A DNA stretch of 64,000 nucleotides from Palsa-504 sp963800415 (GTDB taxonomy: Bacteria > Actinomycetota > Actinomycetes > Streptosporangiales > Streptosporangiaceae), in NCBI GenBank assembly GCA_963800415.1, contig CAWDBS010000072.1, forward strand, positions 62,001 through 126,000, written 5' to 3'. The notes under the pieces are model-generated. The model did no database searches, was not told the origin of the DNA, and saw only the letters and a list, made by a program, of their open reading frames with translations. Every line of letters begins with the position of its first letter. Positions within the stretch are counted from its first letter, which is position 1. The position numbers and the translations under genes were made by a program. Below, one piece after another: positions 14,467 through 22,528 of the stretch.

Positions 14467-15702
14467 TCAGGGTGTGCTGCCACCGGGAGGAATCGACCCG
14501 GATGGCGCGAGGATGGGCGCGCGGGCCGGCACGGTGTCCGGGTAGATCAGCCCGGTGCCGGTGTTGAGCACGACCACCTCGTCCGACTGGGTCAGCCAGC
14601 CGGATTCGCGCAGCTGCCGGACGGCGCTGACGCAGGCGGCGCCTTCCGGGCAGATGAAGCTGCCCTCTAGGCGGGCCACCAGGCGCTGGTCGGCGAGAAG
14701 CGCCTCGTCGGTCACGGCCACGGCGGTCCCGCCGGTGGCATAGAGGGCCTGGAGGATGAGGAAATCGCCCAGTGCCTTCGGTACGGTGATCCCGAACGCC
14801 ACCGTCTTCGCGTCCGGCCACGGCTCGCTGGCCGCCGCCCCGGCCTGGAAAGCCCGGACGATCGGCGCACAGCCTGTCGACTGGACCGCGACCAGCCGCG
14901 GCAGGTCGCCCGACACCCAGCCGAGCTCGAGCAGTTCGCGCAGGGCCTTGTAGATGCCGATGATGCCCACACCTCCTCCGGTGGGGTACACGATCACGTC
15001 CGGCAGCCGCCAGCCGAGCTGCTCGGCGATCTCCAGGCCCATCGTCTTCTTGCCCTCGATCCGGTACGGCTCCCTGAGCGTCGACACGTCCTGGTAACCC
15101 GGCCGTTGTTCCACGGCGGCGGCGACCAGCCTCCCGGCATCCCCGATCAGGCCGTCGACCAGGTACAGCTCGGCTCCGGCGGCCGCGCATTCGGCCCGGG
15201 TGATCGCCGGGGCGGCCGCGGGCATCACGACCAGGCTCCGCATGCCCGCCCGGGCCGCGTACACCGACCAGGCCGCCCCGGCGTTGCCGTTGGTCGGCAT
15301 GGCGATCGAACAGACCCCGAGCTCGGCGGCCCGGGAGACGCCCACCGCGGCGCCGCGTGCCTTGAACGTGCCGGTCGGGATGAGGCCCTCGTCCTTCATC
15401 AGCAGGCTCGGCACGCCGAGCGCCCGGCCTAGCCGCGGCAGGGCGAGCAGCGGCGTCATCCCCTCGCCGAGGCTTACCACGTGGCTGGCCTCGCGGACCG
15501 GCAGCAGCTCATGGTAGCGCCACAGGTCCGGCGGCCGGGCCGCGACGTCGCGCGGGGATGCCTGGATCCGCGCCAGGTCGTAGCGGGCCAGCAGGGGCGA
15601 TCCGCATGAGCAGGTGCCCTGCACCCGGTCGGCGTCGTGCCGGGCACCGCAGCGCGGGCAGTCAAGGTGAGACAAGGCGGAATACGGCACCCGGGCAGCC
15701 AA
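14467..15702 (-). CDS. thrC: Threonine synthase
   Basis: The protein has 411 residues. The N-terminal zinc-ribbon-like DCPRCGARH...GTCSCGSPL is followed by the PLP-binding lysine in TGTFKARGA and the phosphate-binding PTGGGVG loop. It converts O-phosphohomoserine to threonine, and paralogues include threonine dehydratases. TTG 15702 directly follows the stop of the upstream ATPase gene (TAA-TTG). GTG four codons further in is an equally good start. The two genes are probably cotranscribed. The length fits the zinc-ribbon-containing class of actinobacterial ThrC. Confidence 0.85.
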   Translation of the reverse strand: MAARVPYSALSHLDCPRCGARHDADRVQGTCSCGSPLLARYDLARIQASPRDVAARPPDLWRYHELLPVREASHVVSLGEGMTPLLALPRLGRALGVPSLLMKDEGLIPTGTFKARGAAVGVSRAAELGVCSIAMPTNGNAGAAWSVYAARAGMRSLVVMPAAAPAITRAECAAAGAELYLVDGLIGDAGRLVAAAVEQRPGYQDVSTLREPYRIEGKKTMGLEIAEQLGWRLPDVIVYPTGGGVGIIGIYKALRELLELGWVSGDLPRLVAVQSTGCAPIVRAFQAGAAASEPWPDAKTVAFGITVPKALGDFLILQALYATGGTAVAVTDEALLADQRLVARLEGSFICPEGAACVSAVRQLRESGWLTQSDEVVVLNTGTGLIYPDTVPARAPILAPSGSIPPGGSTP

Positions 15703-16188
15703 TTATTGACTGCGCAGTTCGGCCCAGACGACCTTGCCGGGCCAGCCGGGGGCGGTCTGCCAGCTCCAGCGATCGCAGTGCGCCGCGACGAGCATCAGGC
15801 CGCGCCCGCTCTCATCCTCGGGCCCGGGGTGCGCGGCGGCAGGCGCACCCGGGATGCCGTCCCACACCTCGATCAGCAGCCTGATCCGGTCACTAGCCAT
15901 CCGCAGGCCCACGACCGGCATCCCGGTCCCGTCATAGCGGGGACGGCCATCTGGGCCCGTCGAGGCCAGGACGGCGTTGGTGACCAGTTCGCTGACGATG
16001 AGCTCGGCCGCCTCGGCGAGGTCGTCAAGACCCCATTCGGTGAGCACGGCACGGGCGTGCAGGCGGGCGCACGGGGTGGCGCCGGGCAAGGCGCCCAGCG
16101 GCAGGGACGTGGCCAACGGCCATGAAGCCGACATACCGGGCGTATCTGCGACGACGTCCGGCAAGGTCACGACGCTGCCCTCGCCCAT
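15703..16188 (-). CDS. Anti-sigma regulatory factor-type ATP-binding protein (HATPase_c_2)
   Basis: The protein has 161 residues. The N-box AELIVSELVTNAVLAS and the G-box region DESGRGLMLVAAHCDRW mark the RsbW-like GHKL ATPase fold common in streptomycete-type genomes. Members bind and inhibit sigma factors or act as serine kinases on anti-anti-sigma partners. No partner gene is adjacent. ATG 16188 is preceded by an AAAGGGGGG ribosome site. It immediately precedes thrC. Confidence 0.85.
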   Translation of the reverse strand: MGEGSVVTLPDVVADTPGMSASWPLATSLPLGALPGATPCARLHARAVLTEWGLDDLAEAAELIVSELVTNAVLASTGPDGRPRYDGTGMPVVGLRMASDRIRLLIEVWDGIPGAPAAAHPGPEDESGRGLMLVAAHCDRWSWQTAPGWPGKVVWAELRSQ

Positions 16189-16351
16189 GGTCCGGGGTGC
16201 CCCCCTTTCGCCTTCCAGTGTGCCTGCTGACTGTCTCGCGAGGTGAGAGAATCGTTAGTTACGTCGCTCCTACGATTGCCATAAGGGCGATACGCAGGCA
16301 AAACGACACGCCGATGAGCGGAGAAATACCTGGCCGGGACGGCGCGCCGCA

Positions 16352-16864
16352 TCAGCTGCGGAAGCGGCGGTGCAGCGTACGGACCTGCTCGTCGAGGCCG
16401 GGCACCGGGCCCTGGACCGTCAGGCCGGGAGCGACCTCGCGGACCGCCAGCGCCCGCACCAGGGACGGTGGCACGCCGAGCTCGGCCAGCCAGGCCGTCA
16501 GCTGTTCGGACGAACTCACGTACACGATGCGGCCCAGCCCGACCCAGGCGTGCGCGGCCGAGCACATCGGGCAGTGCTCCCCCGAGGTGAAGACGGTGGC
16601 GGCGGCCCGCTGGGCCGCGGCCATGTTGGCCGCGGCCCAGCGGGCCAGCTCGAACTCCGGGTGCCTGGTCGCATCGCCCATGGTGTTCTCGCGGTTGCGG
16701 TCCTCGGCCAGGACCCGACCGTCCGCCGCGACGAGCACAGAGCCGAAGGGGTGGTCCCCGGCGTCCACGGCCTCGGCCGCCAGCTCGACGCAGCGGCGCA
16801 GGTGCGGCAGGTCTTCCGGGGCGATGCCGCCGGGATCGCCGTCCGCGTGCGCGGTATGAGTCAC
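16352..16864 (-). CDS. CMP/dCMP-type zinc nucleoside deaminase (guanine deaminase-like)
   Basis: The protein has 170 residues. The zinc site is HPEFE (His plus catalytic Glu) and EHCPMCSAAHAW, which provides the two Cys ligands of the PCxxC-like motif. DHPFGSVLVAADGRV matches the N-terminal strand of the guanine/tRNA-adenosine deaminase group. It likely deaminates a purine or pyrimidine base or nucleoside. GTG 16864 lies one base after the stop of the upstream remnant gene, so translation was probably coupled. Confidence 0.85.
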   Translation of the reverse strand: MTHTAHADGDPGGIAPEDLPHLRRCVELAAEAVDAGDHPFGSVLVAADGRVLAEDRNRENTMGDATRHPEFELARWAAANMAAAQRAAATVFTSGEHCPMCSAAHAWVGLGRIVYVSSSEQLTAWLAELGVPPSLVRALAVREVAPGLTVQGPVPGLDEQVRTLHRRFRS

Positions 16865-16865
16865 C

Positions 16866-17123
16866 TCAGCTCCGTTCGGGATCGATGTCGTGTGATTCTT
16901 GCCGGTTCCAGTGCTCGGCCACGGTTGCTAGCGCCCGCCACGCCGTCTCCGGGTGCGCCGTCTCGCGGTGGTCGCCGTTGAACGGGTCGAGCACCACGGT
17001 GCCGGCGCCGAGCGAGCGCAGCTGGCCGAGGTCCCCGAGGCTCTCCACCGTCAGCGCCCAGCGCAGCAGCACGTCCGGATCCGTGCCTGGGCCGAAGTTC
17101 GGGACGTTTACGCCTAGTCGCAC
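16866..17123 (-). pseudogene. F420-dependent LLM-class oxidoreductase collapsed by an in-frame internal deletion
   Basis: The reading frame is intact but only 85 residues long, against about 280-300 for the family. Residues 1-30 (MRLGVNVPNFGPGTDPDVLL) are the N-terminal strand and helix of luciferase-like F420 enzymes. From DLGQLRSLGAGTVVLDPFNG to the end is the C-terminal part. The whole barrel between is gone. The bases CCTCGG occur on both sides of the join, consistent with deletion between short repeats. It cannot be a functional oxidoreductase. Confidence 0.75.
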
Positions 17124-17182
17124 CGGCTTAACCTATCGAGTGATCATGCTGGCGCCTGGACCGGGGCGGTATGCTTGAACGC

Positions 17183-17233
17183 GTGAACAGTTACGGACGA
17201 GAGGTCATGATGCCCCGCGCGCGGGGCCGCTGA
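17183..17233 (+). CDS. Putative 16-residue leader peptide with tandem Met codons upstream of metG
   Basis: GTG 17183 encodes MNSYGREVMMPRARGR and stops at 17231-17233. Two consecutive ATG codons in the middle would stall a ribosome when charged tRNA-Met is scarce. The following message can fold into a palindromic CCCCGCGCGCGGGG hairpin at the end of the peptide and the terminator-like hairpin at 17255-17277. The next gene encodes methionyl-tRNA synthetase. This is the organisation of ribosome-mediated attenuation. The peptide is inferred from layout and is not a family I can cite with certainty. Confidence 0.5.
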   Translation: MNSYGREVMMPRARGR

Positions 17234-17254
17234 CGCGTCCGGACACTGAGTTTC

Positions 17255-17277
17255 CGAGGCCCTGCGACGGGGCCTCG
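17255..17277 (+). terminator. Attenuator hairpin upstream of metG
   Basis: CGAGGCCC (17255-17262) and GGGCCTCG (17270-17277) form a perfect 8-bp stem with a 7-base loop. No U-run follows, as is common for actinobacterial terminators. GGGGCC at 17223-17228, inside the leader-peptide hairpin, could pair with the GGCCC of the left arm, which would form an antiterminator. The hairpin lies 42 bases before the metG start. Confidence 0.5.
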
Positions 17278-17318
17278 ATGTGTTCATACGCGCTCGGAGC
17301 CCCCTGAAGGAGGCTGCG

Positions 17319-18864
17319 ATGACCGCGACCTACATCACCACCACCATCCCCTACGTGAACGCGCGCCCGCACATCGGGCACGCGCTCGAGCTCGTCCAGG
17401 CCGATGTGCTGGCCCGTTACCGCCGCGGACACGGGGACGCCATCCGGTTCCAATCCGGCACCGACGACAACTCGCTGAAGAACGTGCTCGCCGCCGAGGC
17501 CGCCGGGGTCGAGGTGCGGGAGTTCGTCGACCGCAACGCCGAGGCGTTCCTGGCGCTCGGCGACGCGCTGTCGCTGACCGTCGACGACTTCATCCGCACC
17601 AGCCGCGACCCCAGGCACCGGCCCGGTGTCGAGCGGTTCTGGCGGGCCTGCGCCGCCGCAGGCGACCTGTACCGCCAGCGATACGAGGGCCTGTACTGCA
17701 CCGGCTGCGAGCAGTTCTACCAGCCCGCCGAACTGCGCGACGGCCGCTGCCCCGAGCACGAGACCGTACCTCAGCAGGTCAGCGAGGAAAACTGGTTCTT
17801 CCGCCTGTCCCGGTACGCCGGACCATTGCGGGACGCGATCACCACCGGGCGGCTGCGCATCGAGCCCGCCGGGCGCCGCAACGAGGTGCTCGCATTCATC
17901 GACGGCGGCCTGGCGGACTTCTCGGTGTCGCGGCCCGCGATGAGGGCCGGCGGCTGGGGCATTCCGGTACCCGGAGACCCCAGCCAGGTCATCTACGTAT
18001 GGTTCGACGCCCTGTGCAACTATGTGACCGCACTGGGCTACGGCAATGACGGCGAGGCCTACCGGCGCTGGTGGGCCGGCGAAGGAGACCGCGTCCACCT
18101 GCTCGGCAAGGGCGTGCTGCGGTTCCACGCCGTCTACTGGCCGGCCATGCTGCTGTCGTCCGGGCAGCCGCTGCCGACGGGGATCTTCGTGCACGACTAC
18201 CTGACCGGAGGCGGCCGGAAGATCAGCAAGTCCGCCGCGGGCGCGGCTGCGCTGGAGCCGCCTGGCCGCGCTGGCGGCGGAGTACGGCGCCGACGCGGTG
18301 CGCTGGTGGCTGCTCCGCGAGGTGCCGCGGGTGGGCGACGCCGACTTCACCGTCGAGCGGCTGATCGCCCGGGCCGACGACGAGCTCGCCAACGGCCTGG
18401 GCAACCTGGTCAACCGCGTGGTCGCCATGATCGGCAAGTACCGTGACGGGCGAGTTCCCGGCCCCGGTCCGGTGCCGTCGGGCGGGGCGGACCTCGACGC
18501 GGCGATCCAGCGGGCCGGCCACCGGGTCGGCGCGGCGCTGGACGAGTTCGATTTCCGGCAGGCCACAGCGGCGGTCTGGGCGATAGCGGACGAGGCGAAC
18601 CGGTTCGTCAACCGCATCCGGCCCTGGGACCTGGCCAGGGCGGAGCGCGCCGGGGAGGCCCCGGTGCGGCTCGACGCCGTGCTGTGCCTGCTGGCGCGGG
18701 CTTGCTCGGCGCTCGGCCGGGAACTGGCACCGTTCCTGCCGGACGCAGCGGCGCGGATCACCCGCCAGTGCACCCCCCGTGACGGCCGGATCCCGGCGCC
18801 GTCCCCGGTGTTCCGGCGGCTGGCCCCAGCCAGTGAGCCCCAGCCAGTGAGCCCCAGCCAGTGA
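17319..18864 (+). pseudogene. metG: Methionyl-tRNA synthetase (second-type), frameshifted near 18260
   Basis: ATG 17319 follows GAAGGAGG. The catalytic core shows PHIGHALELVQ (HIGH motif), CTGCEQFY (zinc-knuckle Cys), a WFDAL segment and KISKS (KMSKS variant). FQSGTDDNSLKN replaces the usual GTDEHGQK, which marks the divergent paralogue group. After AAALEP the frame changes. Homology continues as LAALAAEYGADAVRWWLLRE and on through the anticodon-binding helices to 18864, about 515 residues in total. A one-base error or mutation lies near 18255-18265. If it is real, the enzyme is dead. If it is a sequencing error, this is an intact MetRS. The start is preceded by a leader-peptide region. Confidence 0.8.
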
Positions 18865-18889
18865 GCCCCAGCCGGTGAGCCCCAGCCGG
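18824..18889 (+). repeat. 14-bp tandem repeat overlapping the metG stop codon
   Basis: The unit CCCCAGCCAGTGAG is repeated four times (18824-18879), followed by a partial fifth copy. The fourth copy differs by one base. The array encodes the last metG residues (SEPQPVSPSQ), and its third copy contains the stop. It then runs to the end of the convergent winged-helix gene. Because 14 is not a multiple of 3, a change in copy number shifts the end of the protein. Confidence 0.85.
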
Positions 18890-18894
18890 CCAGC

Positions 18895-20065
18895 TCAGCC
18901 GGCCAGTTCGCGTTCCAGCGGGGTGCGGAAGCGCGGGGTGATCCTGACTGGCCCGATCCACTCGCGGAGCCGCTGCGCCTCGGCGGCCAGAGCCGCCGAG
19001 GCTTCGGCTCCGATGTCCTCGAGCAGCCGGACCGCGATCTCACCGTCCTTGCGCTGCGCCCAGCCGCCGACGATCCGGCCGTTCCACCAGGCTGTCGGGC
19101 CGATGTTCCCGGAGCGGTCGAACAGCGCGGGCGCGTGCTCGCCGACGTACCAGGCCCGGTCGCGCCACCCCATCGCGGTGGGGTCGAGAGCCGGCAGCAG
19201 CGCCGGCCACGGTTCGGCGGCCGCCGGCGCGTCCTCGTCGGCGGCCAGCATGACGCCGCTGATCCCGCCGAGATCGACCTCGGCGATCTCCAGCTGATCC
19301 AGCGCCTGCCTGACCAGCCCGGCCGTCCAGCCGGTCCACCACTGCAGGTCGGCGGCCTGCGCCGGGCCGAATGCGGCCAGCCAGCGCCGCGCCAGCTCGG
19401 CCCGGGCGGCGGCGGCCGACGGCCTCGGCTGGTCTGCGGCGGCGAACCAGGTGAACTGGCTGGAGGTCCACCCGCCGCGCGGGCGGCCGCGCCTGATGAG
19501 CCCCTCGGCGGACAGCAGCGTGAGCAGCCTGGTGGTGACGTTTACCGGGCCGCCGTAGCTCTTGTCCGCGGCGTAGATGAGCTGGGCGCGCAGCCGCGGC
19601 TCGTCCCGGGCGAGTTCGGCACCGGTCGCGGTGCCGCGGGCTGCCAGCGCCCGTACCGTGGCCTCGCCCGCCTCCTTGAGCCAGTTCGCCCCGTCCGCGG
19701 CGATGCCGGAATCCTCTACCCGCCGGGCCAGGTCCCGTCGCATCCGCTCGGCGATCTGGTCGGTGCAGGCGGCCTGGATTACCGGCACCAGGTCCCCCGG
19801 CACCACGAACACCGTCCGGCGCATGCCGAGCATCCGCACCAGGGTGCGCTCGGTGTACAGCGCGTGCTCGATCGCCGCCTGGTCCGGCCCCGGTGCGGGC
19901 CCATGCGGCCAGGTAGACCGACGCCGGGTCGGTGCCGTGCAGCCCGATGAGGTCCGCCACCGCGCCGGCCACCGTGGCGGCCGTGGCGGCAGGGCCGAGG
20001 TGCTGCCGGGCCGCCAGCCGCGCCCGCCGCTCGGCCACGCTGACCGGCCGGATACCGCTCCCCAT
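18895..20065 (-). pseudogene. Winged-helix DNA-binding protein (AlkZ/YcaQ-like family), frameshifted near 19895
   Basis: ATG 20065 leads to SVAERRARLAARQHLG, then LIGLHGTDPASVYLAAWA. Homology then jumps to another frame at DQAAIEHALYTERTLVRMLG and continues through RRTVFVVPGDL, KSYGGPVNVTTRLLTLL and HAPALFDRSGNIGPTAWWNG to 18895. The family ('winged helix DNA-binding domain-containing', related to the interstrand-crosslink glycosylase AlkZ/YcaQ) is about 390 residues, so nothing but one base is missing. GPTAWWNGRIVGGWAQR carries the conserved C-terminal motif. Either a single-base mutation or a base-calling error splits the gene. Confidence 0.8.
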
Positions 20066-20108
20066 GGCCACGACCCTACTCAACAGGCCAGCACGGTACG
20101 GTCGGATC

Positions 20109-21524
20109 GTGACCAGCTTCCGCCACCCGGGCACCGTGCTGACCGACCGGTTCTTCAGCGTCCCGCTCGACCACCAGCGGCCGGACGGCGAGCAGATCGA
20201 GGTGTTCGCGCGGGAGGTGGTCGCCGCCGACAAGGCCGGCGCGGAGCTGCCCTGGCTGCTGTTCCTGCAGGGCGGCCCCGGGTTCGGGGCGCAGCGCCCC
20301 GAAGGCAGGCAGTCCTGGCTGGACCGGGCGCTCGACGACTACCGGGTGCTGCTGCTCGATCAGCGCGGCACCGGCCGGTCCTCCGCCGCGAACCGCAAGA
20401 CCCTGGCCCGGCTTGGACCTGAGGCCCAGGCCGACTACCTGACGCACTTCCGTGCCGACAGCATCGTGCTCGACGCCGAACTGATCAGGCGCGAGCTGAC
20501 CGACGAGCCGTGGAGCGTGCTCGGGCAGAGCTTCGGCGGCATGTGCGCCGTCACCTACCTGTCGTTCGCGCCGCACGGCATCCGGGAGGCGTTCATCACC
20601 GGTGGGCTGCCCGGGCTCACCGTGACCGCCGACGACATCTACCGGCACACGTACCGCACCGTCGCGGCTAAGAACGCCGCGCACTACGAGCGGTACCCAG
20701 ACGACGTGGACCGGGCCCGGCGGGTGGCCGAGTACCTGTCGGAGCACGACGTCCGGCGGCCGGACGGCGCGCCGCTTACCGTGGCGGCGTTCCAGTCAGC
20801 CGGCGCCATGCTCGGCCAGAGCGGCGGCAGCCATGCGCTGCACTACCTGCTCGAGGACCCGTTCGCCGCCGACGAGCTGTCCGATGCCTTCCGGTACGCC
20901 ATGATGAACGAGCTCAGCTTCGCCACCGGCCCGCTGTACGCGCTGCTGCAAGAGGCCGCGTACGCCCAGGGCTCCGCGACCCGGTGGGCCGCGCAGCGGA
21001 TCAGGGCGGAGTTCGCGGAGTTCGACCCGCGCTCCGATCCGCTGTACTTCACCGGCGAGATGATCTATCCGTGGATGATCGACGCCGACCCGGTGCTGCG
21101 CCCGCTGCGCGAGGCCGCCGACATCCTGGCCGAACGAGATGACTGGCCGCCCCTGTACGACCCGGCACGGCTGACGGCGAACGAGGTGCCGGCGGCCGCC
21201 GCCGTCTACTACAACGACATGTACGTGGACCGCGAGTTCTCGATACAGACCGCCCAGGCCATCGGTGGTCTGCAGGTCTGGGTGACCAGCGAGTACGAGC
21301 ATGACGGCCTGCGGGTCAGCGACGGAGCCGTGCTTGACCGCCTGATCGGCATGGTCCGCGGCAACTATCTAAACGATTTCTGTCGTCAGCGCCGGCTCTC
21401 TCGTCCGGCCGCGTGGTCCGCCCTAGGGTCGGACCAGGCCAGCGGCACGTCCCGCTTCGACATCGACGCTACCTCCGGGCTCTCGCGGCTGACGGTCAGC
21501 CGCTGGTACGCCGCCGGCTCCTAG
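20109..21524 (+). CDS. Prolyl aminopeptidase-like alpha/beta hydrolase (S33)
   Basis: GTG 20109 lies 44 bases from the divergent winged-helix gene. LLFLQGGPGFGAQRP is the oxyanion HGGPG-type motif, LLLDQRGTGRS the following strand, and GQSFGGMCAVTYLSF the nucleophile Ser. SEYEHDGLR carries the His. This is a cytoplasmic proline iminopeptidase, releasing N-terminal Pro from peptides. Homology ends at about residue 419 (DRLIGMVRGN). The extra 50 residues that follow look unrelated, suggesting loss of the normal stop. Total length is 471 residues. Confidence 0.85.
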   Translation: MTSFRHPGTVLTDRFFSVPLDHQRPDGEQIEVFAREVVAADKAGAELPWLLFLQGGPGFGAQRPEGRQSWLDRALDDYRVLLLDQRGTGRSSAANRKTLARLGPEAQADYLTHFRADSIVLDAELIRRELTDEPWSVLGQSFGGMCAVTYLSFAPHGIREAFITGGLPGLTVTADDIYRHTYRTVAAKNAAHYERYPDDVDRARRVAEYLSEHDVRRPDGAPLTVAAFQSAGAMLGQSGGSHALHYLLEDPFAADELSDAFRYAMMNELSFATGPLYALLQEAAYAQGSATRWAAQRIRAEFAEFDPRSDPLYFTGEMIYPWMIDADPVLRPLREAADILAERDDWPPLYDPARLTANEVPAAAAVYYNDMYVDREFSIQTAQAIGGLQVWVTSEYEHDGLRVSDGAVLDRLIGMVRGNYLNDFCRQRRLSRPAAWSALGSDQASGTSRFDIDATSGLSRLTVSRWYAAGS

Positions 21525-21622
21525 CCGGGACGCCACCCGCCAGGGGCGGGGTGCGGCCAGCGTGCTTGGATTGGACCGGAACTGACGGAACCGTCCGACG
21601 ACGACGCCAGCGGAGGTAGTGC

Positions 21623-22486
21623 GTGGACATCGGAATCGGCCTCCCTAACACGGTGCCGGGTACCGAGGGCCGGAGGCTCATCGACTGGGCCAAGAACGCG
21701 GAAGAGGCCGGGTTCAGCACCCTGGGCACGATCGGCCGGCTCGTGTACCCGAACTACGAGGAACTGGTCGCCCTGTCCGCCGCCGCCGCCGTCACCAGCC
21801 GGATCCGGCTGACCACCAGCGTGCTGCTGGCCCCGCTGTACACCAACACCGCGCTGTTCGCCAAGCAGGCGGCCTCGCTCGACCGGCTCTCCGGGGGACG
21901 CCTGGTGCTCGGCCTCGGCCTGGGCGGGCGTGATGATGACTTCACCGCCAGCGCGCTGCCCATCACCGGCAAGGGGCGCCGCCTGGACCAGCAACTGACC
22001 GAGATGAAGCGGATCTGGTCCGGCGAGCGCTACGGTTACGCCGGCCCGATCGGGCCCGAGCCGGTGCGGCGCGGCGGCCCCGAGCTCATCCTCGGCGGCA
22101 CGGCCGAGGCCAGCTTCCGCCGGGTGGCCCTGCTCGGCGACGGCTGGATCATGGGCGGCGGCACCCCGGACATATTCGCCCAGGCCGCGGCCAGGGTCGA
22201 CAAGGCCTGGCAGGAGGCGGGCCGGCCCGGGAAGCCGCGCAAGCTCTCACTCGCGTACTTCGCCCTCGGGCCCGACGCCCGCAACCAGGCGGACAACTAC
22301 CTGCTGCACTACTACAACTGGCTCGGCGACGTCGCCCGGCAGATAGCGGCGGGCGCCGCCGCCAGCACCAACATGGTCAAGGGCTACGCCGCCGCGTTCG
22401 CCTCAGCCGGCTGCGACGAGCTCATCTTCGTCCCGACCACCGCCGCGCCCGACCAGATCGGGCTGCTCGCCGGCGCGGTCCTGTAA
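21623..22486 (+). CDS. LLM-class F420/flavin-dependent oxidoreductase
   Basis: GTG 21623 follows GGAGG. The protein has 287 residues of the expected barrel: MDIGIGLPNTVPGTEGRRLI at the start, SRIRLTTSVLLAPLYTNTA, and SLDRLSGGRLVLGLGLGGR, the cofactor-loop signature. The family transfers hydride from F420H2 or FMNH2 to diverse substrates, so the substrate is open. It stands alone and intact, unlike the collapsed relative at 16866. Confidence 0.85.
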   Translation: MDIGIGLPNTVPGTEGRRLIDWAKNAEEAGFSTLGTIGRLVYPNYEELVALSAAAAVTSRIRLTTSVLLAPLYTNTALFAKQAASLDRLSGGRLVLGLGLGGRDDDFTASALPITGKGRRLDQQLTEMKRIWSGERYGYAGPIGPEPVRRGGPELILGGTAEASFRRVALLGDGWIMGGGTPDIFAQAAARVDKAWQEAGRPGKPRKLSLAYFALGPDARNQADNYLLHYYNWLGDVARQIAAGAAASTNMVKGYAAAFASAGCDELIFVPTTAAPDQIGLLAGAVL

Positions 22487-22528
22487 CGCCGGTGCCGAGG
22501 TCCGCGGAAGCGAGCCGATTATCTGCTC

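Noticed and set aside
17201..17233. T-box riboswitch before metG
   Set aside because: I see no T-box sequence (UGGNACCGCG-like) or specifier-loop architecture; the leader-peptide reading fits better.
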